From assembly GCA_027924585.1 (NCBI GenBank), contig BSBM01001666.1, forward strand, positions 943,001 to 1,007,000: a DNA stretch of 64,000 bases, read 5' to 3'. Under the pieces are notes generated by a model that was not told where the DNA came from, did not search any database, and was given only the letters and a program-made list of their open reading frames with translations. Both the position numbers and the translations under genes were made by a program. Source of the stretch: Larix kaempferi. Taxonomy: Eukaryota; Streptophyta; Pinopsida; Pinales; Pinaceae. The stretch's first letter is position 1. Every line of letters starts with the position of its first letter. This document shows positions 59,910 through 64,000 of this stretch, piece after piece.

Positions 59910-59921
59910 TTTCTTTATTAT
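59885..59921. repeat. Perfect 17-bp palindrome
   Basis: ataataaagaaaactta (59885-59901) and taagttttctttattat (59905-59921) are exact reverse complements with a 3-nt spacer. The flanks (ggtgtgggga and ctctcacacc) extend the pairing imperfectly, so this may be one end of a MITE. Confidence 0.75.
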
Positions 59922-60480
59922 CTCTCACACCTCCAAGTTTTCTCTATTATTTATCCCTACCCCCTCCCTCCTAGTATTATTATTTTAGTAGCATATTCAA
60001 AGTCTATGATGCAAACAATCCAAACTATAATTTATGTACCATCTTTTGTTATATTGGGTCTATAATATCTCTTGATCTCCACCCAAACAATGTAGATATT
60101 ATTTGTTGTCGTGATGGGGAAAGTGAAGTTATGTTATTGGAAGATTAACTAGGGTGTGTGCACAAGATTTTTCAAGGGCAATATGAGTCCAATGCACTTC
60201 TAGCCACATCTTGCCAAGTATCTTGTTGTAGTGTCTAAGAATGTTGAATAAATATTTGATGTTGAGATTGAAACTTGCTTGCATTCTCTATAGAGCCATA
60301 CAAAGCCTATGCACTCTATTTGCTTAGATGCAAAAGGAAATTATGTGGTATCTAATAGTGAGGATTTAGTGAGGGTATGGAAACTTGGTTATGGGAGTGA
60401 GGGTATGGAAACTTGGTTTTGGGAGTGATGGTGAAGATTCAACAACATTCTTCCTTTCTTGCAAAACTAACCTAGCTACA

Positions 60481-61084
60481 GGTTAGAGAGGTTTTTTATC
60501 ACACGTCATTTGGAAGACGGGGACAATTTGGTTTTCTAGTTAGTCCAATCAATGAGTATGAAGGTACATATTGTTATAACATCAAGTTTTGAATATGCAA
60601 TTAATTTAGAGGAGTAGGTAAACAAGACTGAGGCTCTACATGATGGGTACTCATTCTTTGTAAGGAAAGACAAGTCAAAAACCCCAGTATGTTCATTTTT
60701 GCATTTGCAGGTTTCTATTATTTGCCCTCTTGATACTAGGATTGGCAATTGAGGCTTATATGCAAGGTTGGCAACTTCATTGCCCTGATTCCAATTTTTA
60801 TCAGAAGATGGAATTGCAAGGGGCATTGCAAGCATTGGCTAGTAGTTGTAGGCATGTGCTCTTAAGCTTTCAGGCTAAATTTGGGACAATTCTTCTCTAT
60901 TACTCTCACTTCTTTGCAACCCAGTATGGGGGACATTTTGTCATGTATGTAATGTATGTGACAGAAGAAAAAATAAATAAAGCTATTCGGAACAATATGT
61001 CAACTCAAATTTAAATTTTACATAAAAGCTAAAAAAATAAAACCAACATAGATACATATTAGATACAGATCTATCAAGCACCAA
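60481..61084. other. No gene recognised
   Basis: Includes a plus-strand frame of 94 codons (60730-61014) without a known motif. It could be further decayed 3' sequence of the LEUNIG-like copy, but I could not align it. Confidence 0.35.
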
Positions 61085-61133
61085 GATCAAATTTCTTGAG
61101 GTGTAAATTTTTTACACGTCAAGAAATTTGATC
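61085..61133. repeat. Near-perfect 23-bp stem hairpin
   Basis: 61085-61107 (gatcaaatttcttgaggtg...) pairs with 61111-61133 (...caagaaatttgatc) with one mismatch and a 3-nt loop. Weaker pairing continues outward (atcaagcacc with tcttgatgct), making a stem of up to about 35 bp. Confidence 0.75.
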
Positions 61134-62044
61134 CCTCTTGATGCTTTATCCATCCAAGTTTAAGATGAATATATGTTGGTTATATCTATGATAGAGCATA
61201 TCTTTATGTTTTGTGTCAATCCTCAATATAAATTACATATAGGCAGCAAAGATATATCTTATCTAGTAATCAACACATAGTCACATTCTAGTTCATATAG
61301 AACCTCTCTTAAACAACTAGGACAATGAGACACCATCCACTTAAATTTGAGGAAATGGTCTACTTAAACTCGAAGGAAAATGATACAAAACTCAAGAGAG
61401 AGAAGTGGAGAATAATTATGCTGTTAGTAGTATTGTTAGGGATTAATTATTAAAAAATACTTTACTATAATATATTAATAAAAGAAAAAAGAAACAACCC
61501 AGAGAAAGGAATTTACATCCCAAATGTGTTTCCTTGCTCAAATAAATAGTATTGCAAAGCCGGGCCATATCGATTCGAAAGGTTTCCATAACCAGTAATA
61601 ATAACGAGACTGTTGTGGCTTGGCTTTGATGGTTATTTGTTAAAGCTGGTGAAATGAGAATCTAAGTTTTCAATCAAGTCAAATATAGTTAAATGGATGC
61701 ATGTCTGGACTCTCAGCAACAATTGACAGCAGAGAAAAGCTTTCACTAATTTAGGAAGTGGCGCAGGTTCCCAGCAAGATTTTGTGCCTTCAGAGACAAG
61801 AAACTTCAAATCCACCCGGCAGAATATGAACCCAACAATGGAGTAGACCGTAGCCTAAGGGATGTTGCGGTCTGCAGACCTGTAAGGAGAGCAAACAGTA
61901 CATTACAATTATGTGACGTTTCTGATTTTATAATCCCCCTGGCCTTAAATGAATGGTGGTTATGTTCGAGGAAACTATGACGTACCGTCAAAATCCATTT
62001 CAGAGAGTCATTCTCCCAGAGTCATAAGCTGAGGCAGACTGGTA
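61134..62044. other. No gene confidently recognised
   Basis: On the minus strand an ATG near 61999 is followed by a donor-like G|GTACGTC, and an acceptor-like CTCTCCTTACAG lies near 61880; joined, they give a short frame that stops after about 28 codons. I do not recognise the product. Confidence 0.3.
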
Positions 62045-62053
62045 TTTCAGATC
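62045..62053. other. Left 9-bp target-site duplication
   Basis: TTTCAGATC, identical to 63395-63403, directly abutting the inverted-repeat end at 62054. Confidence 0.8.
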
Positions 62054-62268
62054 GGAGTGGGCTATTCTCTCGCCCGAATGCACCCGGGGCCCACCGGATG
62101 CCGTCGAGAGACCCTCACGGCGTTAGCACCCGGCCGTCCGCTCGTCTGACTTCTCCACTCCGGCGACGGCAACCTCCGGCAATTTTCTTTCTGGAGAAAC
62201 ATTTTTCGGTAGTCAAACACGGCGCCGTCAGACACCGTATATTTTTCCACCCCGTGTCTAACCCATGG

Positions 62269-62321
62269 ATGCATGGCATGAACCCATCGATTCCAATTAC
62301 TCCATATGCATGATATGCATG
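62269..62321 (+). promoter_or_regulatory. Cluster of ATGCATG (RY-type) motifs in arm 1
   Basis: ATGCATG occurs at 62269-62275, 62306-62312 and 62315-62321, upstream of the DUF579 fragment; the cluster is mirrored in arm 2 (about 63120-63180). RY elements are known binding sites of plant B3 factors. Function here is only an inference. Confidence 0.35.
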
Positions 62322-62414
62322 GATGCCACCTGCACTCATGCCAGCACTCATGCCAGGAAATTTGAATTTAGTAAAGGCGGTAAATATTTTAAATTTTGAA
62401 TTTGCCTACCCGCT

Positions 62415-62703
62415 TTGTGTGATTACGTTTTGCCGGGCTGCACCTCTTCTTCTTCGGCTTCATCTGGTGGGATACTTGAGCATGACGAGAAGTGGCTTTC
62501 GGCAGAGGGTAGCGAGGGCGCTTGTGCACTACGCAATGAGCAGGACCCTCTCCCAGCAGAACAGAGGCGAAATCGAGCTAATCCTGCAAGTGCCCTTGGT
62601 GAGAAGCCCCTGCAATTTCCTCGTCTTCGGCCTTGACCATGATAGCGCTCTCTGGAATGCTCTCAATGTCCATGGGAACACCGTTTTCCTGGAGGAGGGT
62701 TCC
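62415..62703 (+). pseudogene. DUF579 (GXM/IRX15 family) fragment, arm 1
   Basis: Plus-strand copy of the fragment described for arm 2. An extra G in the run at 62506-62509 shifts the frame between the Ser-rich lead-in (CTSSSSASSGGILEHDEK) and the conserved part (ALVHYA...SPCNFLVFGL). It ends at the loop. Confidence 0.75.
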
Positions 62704-62744
62704 AAGCGAAATCGACTACGGGAAATTGTGAATAGTAGTCGATT

Positions 62745-63032
62745 GGAACCCTCCTCCAGGAAAACGGTGTTCCCATGGACATTGAGAGCATTCCAGAGAG
62801 CGCTATCATGGTCAAGGCCGAAGACGAGGAAATTGCAGGGGCTTCTCACCAAGGGCACTTGCAGGATTAGCTCGATTTCGCCTCTGTTCTGCTGGGAGAG
62901 GGTCCTGCTCATTGCGTAGTGCACAAGCGCCCTCGCTACCTCTGCCGAAAGCCACTTCTCGTCATGCTCAAGTATCCCACCAGATGAAGCCGAAGAAGAA
63001 GAGGTGCAGCCCGGCAAAACGTAATCACACAA
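62745..63032 (-). pseudogene. DUF579 (GXM/IRX15 family) fragment, arm 2, open frame
   Basis: The minus strand reads without interruption through a Ser-rich lead-in, LSAEVARALVHYA, SPCNFLVFGLDHDSALW and NTVFLEEGS. The SPCNFLVFGL.HDS.LW ... G.TVFLEE pattern is characteristic of the N-terminal half of DUF579 proteins (glucuronoxylan 4-O-methyltransferases GXM and IRX15), which act on xylan in the Golgi. The fragment stops at the palindrome centre, so at least half of the domain is missing. No good ATG precedes it in frame; an upstream TGA bounds the frame. It is a captured gene fragment, not a working gene. Confidence 0.8.
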
Positions 63033-63394
63033 AGCGGGTAGGCAAATTCAAAATTTAAAATATTTACCGCCTTTACTAAATTCAAATTTCTGGCATGAGT
63101 GCTGGCATGAGTGCAGGTGGCATCCATGCATATCATGCATATGGAGTAATTGGAATCGATGGGTTCATGCCATGCATCCATGGGTTAGACACAGGGTGGA
63201 AAATATACGGTGTCTGACGGCGCCGTGTTTTGACTACCGAAAAATGTTTCTCCAGAAAGAAAATTGCCGGAGGTTGCCGTCGCCGGAGTGGAGAAGTCAG
63301 ACGAGCGGGACGGCCAGGTGCTAACGCCGTGAGGGTCTCTCGACGGCATCCGGTGGGGCCCCGGGTGCATTCGGGCGAGAGAATAGCCCACTCC

Positions 63395-63403
63395 TTTCAG
63401 ATC
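63395..63403. other. Right 9-bp target-site duplication
   Basis: TTTCAGATC, identical to 62045-62053, directly after the inverted-repeat end at 63394. Confidence 0.8.
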
Positions 63404-64000
63404 CAAGGGTATCTGGGTATCTCAACACTCTGTTGCAGCATTTATTACTCTGTAGTAGATTGTACTGTTGGGATTTGGCTTATACTATCAACATTGACGA
63501 ACACTATTCAGTCTGCTGCAATCCATTTAATGCGATTGCAGTGGACCTGTATGGCAGTGGACCTGTATGACATGTTGTTATAGTATTTATTACTCTGGAA
63601 TTAATTGTACCGTTGGGATATGGATCACACTATACCGTAGGACATGTTGATTGTAATAGTACTCTCAAGTTGGCAGTAAAACGTGAGCATTTTCCACCTT
63701 GGTCTTTGAGGCAGAGTATTTGGTTAATTGTTATTTTAGATTTTTTTAAGTTTACAATTAAAAAAATCATGGATTTATCATTTTCAAAAATCTTAGACAC
63801 TATGTTTATGCAATTCCAACAATATTTGCAATTTCAACAATTTTACTGGAATTTTAGTTGGAAAATTTGCTGAAAAATGATCAAAAACTTATTAAGAAGC
63901 AATTTAGATGGAAATATACACCACTCCTTGTAGCATTTTGTTGCATAGGGTGGATAGTGCTCTCCAAGCAGTAAAGTGCTCATATATGTAATTGGGAATT
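63404..64000. other. No gene recognised
   Basis: AT-rich flank with a short local duplication (tgcagtggacctgtatg-type, around 63535-63570). No coding motif seen. Confidence 0.4.

Larger units (their letters stand above)
59180..60480 (+). pseudogene. LEUNIG/LEUNIG-homolog-like corepressor pseudogene
   Basis: The plus strand encodes pieces colinear with the C-terminal half of LEUNIG-type Groucho/Tup1 corepressors. PSTRSTHT leads into DDIDHFLEDASLDDDVESFFSHDD (59400-59475), then GRCIDVSKWFSFSKF, and the first WD repeat (HFSLDGELL and HEKKVVL). After an insertion (about 59645-59985) it resumes as VYDANNPNYNL, ISLDLHPNNVDIICCRDGESE, FDVEIETCLHSL and SNSEDLVRVWKLG. Stops at 59579 and further downstream, several frameshifts, and missing WD repeats show it is dead. 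Where readable the WD pieces follow each other without introns, which suggests a processed (retroposed) copy, though no poly(A) tail or target duplication is evident. Confidence 0.82.
62054..63394. mobile_element. Foldback element with ~660-bp arms (Pack-MULE-like)
   Basis: Arms 62054-62719 and 62735-63394 are reverse complements (outer ends GGAGTGGGCTATTC / GAATAGCCCACTCC) around a 15-nt loop (62720-62734). The arms differ by about eight events by eye, mostly one-base indels in short homopolymers plus a 5-nt indel by the loop, giving about 98-99% identity. A 9-bp direct repeat flanks the element exactly, the size typical of Mutator-like transposons. No transposase is present. The arms are GC-richer than the surroundings and include a fragment of a DUF579 gene, so the whole resembles a Pack-MULE or foldback Mutator derivative that captured host sequence within its terminal repeats. 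Confidence 0.8.

Noticed and set aside
62323-62919. Open frame of 198 codons running through the palindrome centre on the plus strand
   Set aside because: It crosses from arm 1 into the reverse complement of itself; the second half is antisense of the first, and the DUF579 frame is different.
62054-63394. Palindrome as a chimeric-read artefact
   Set aside because: A mirrored-read artefact would not give exact 9-bp direct repeats at both outer ends, nor unrelated flanks and arm-specific differences; kept as a caveat only.

Overview
The window is plant nuclear DNA: AT-rich, intron-bearing, and dominated by LTR retrotransposons with initiator-Met-type primer binding sites (TGGTATCAGAGC and variants). 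Host-derived sequence is limited. There is the 3' end of a NIPA-type magnesium transporter gene, a decayed LEUNIG-like corepressor pseudogene, and two mirrored copies of a DUF579 (glucuronoxylan methyltransferase/IRX15 family) gene fragment. Low gene density, giant nested repeats and possible very long introns suit a large-genome vascular plant. I cannot name the species.

Layout. 0.36-3.97 kb: minus-strand Copia element (Copia-1) with gag, protease and integrase but no RT, cut off at its 3' side. 4.6-4.9 kb: unidentified coding-like remnant. 5.99-6.34 kb: last two exons of the NIPA gene (minus). 9.2 kb: small foldback element. 10.65-13.24 kb: remnant of an unidentified multi-exon minus-strand gene in which an exon pair is amplified threefold. 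14.94-24.36 kb: a tandem duplication of about 0.9 kb; its first copy is split by a complete Copia element (Copia-2, 15280-22909) with a perfect 5-bp target duplication, while the second copy keeps the uninterrupted site.

26.5-54.86 kb is one nested structure. The host is a very long-LTR element without coding capacity (LTRs about 4.2 kb; LTR A 27954-32178, LTR B 35552-54858). LTR B was invaded by a minus-strand gypsy derivative (G2, 37634-52858). G2 was invaded by a plus-strand member of the same family (G1, 38441-49292). G1 was invaded by Copia-3 (39359-45914, minus). Each of the three insertions carries a recognisable 5-bp target duplication (one with a single mismatch). G1 and G2 both lack reverse transcriptase at the same internal junction, so they are copies of a non-autonomous lineage.

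54.9-59.2 kb is AT-rich with several short tandem duplications. 59.2-60.5 kb is the LEUNIG-like pseudogene, interrupted by a 119-bp tandem duplication and a palindrome. 62054-63394 is the most notable object: an almost perfect inverted repeat (arms about 660 bp, 15-nt loop) flanked by an exact 9-bp direct repeat. It looks like a Mutator-type (Pack-MULE/foldback) element whose arms carry the 5' part of a DUF579 gene. If transcribed it would give a long hairpin RNA matching a cell-wall gene family.

No rRNA, functional tRNA, organellar or bacterial gene, or CRISPR array was seen. All identifications are by reading; percentages are by-eye counts.
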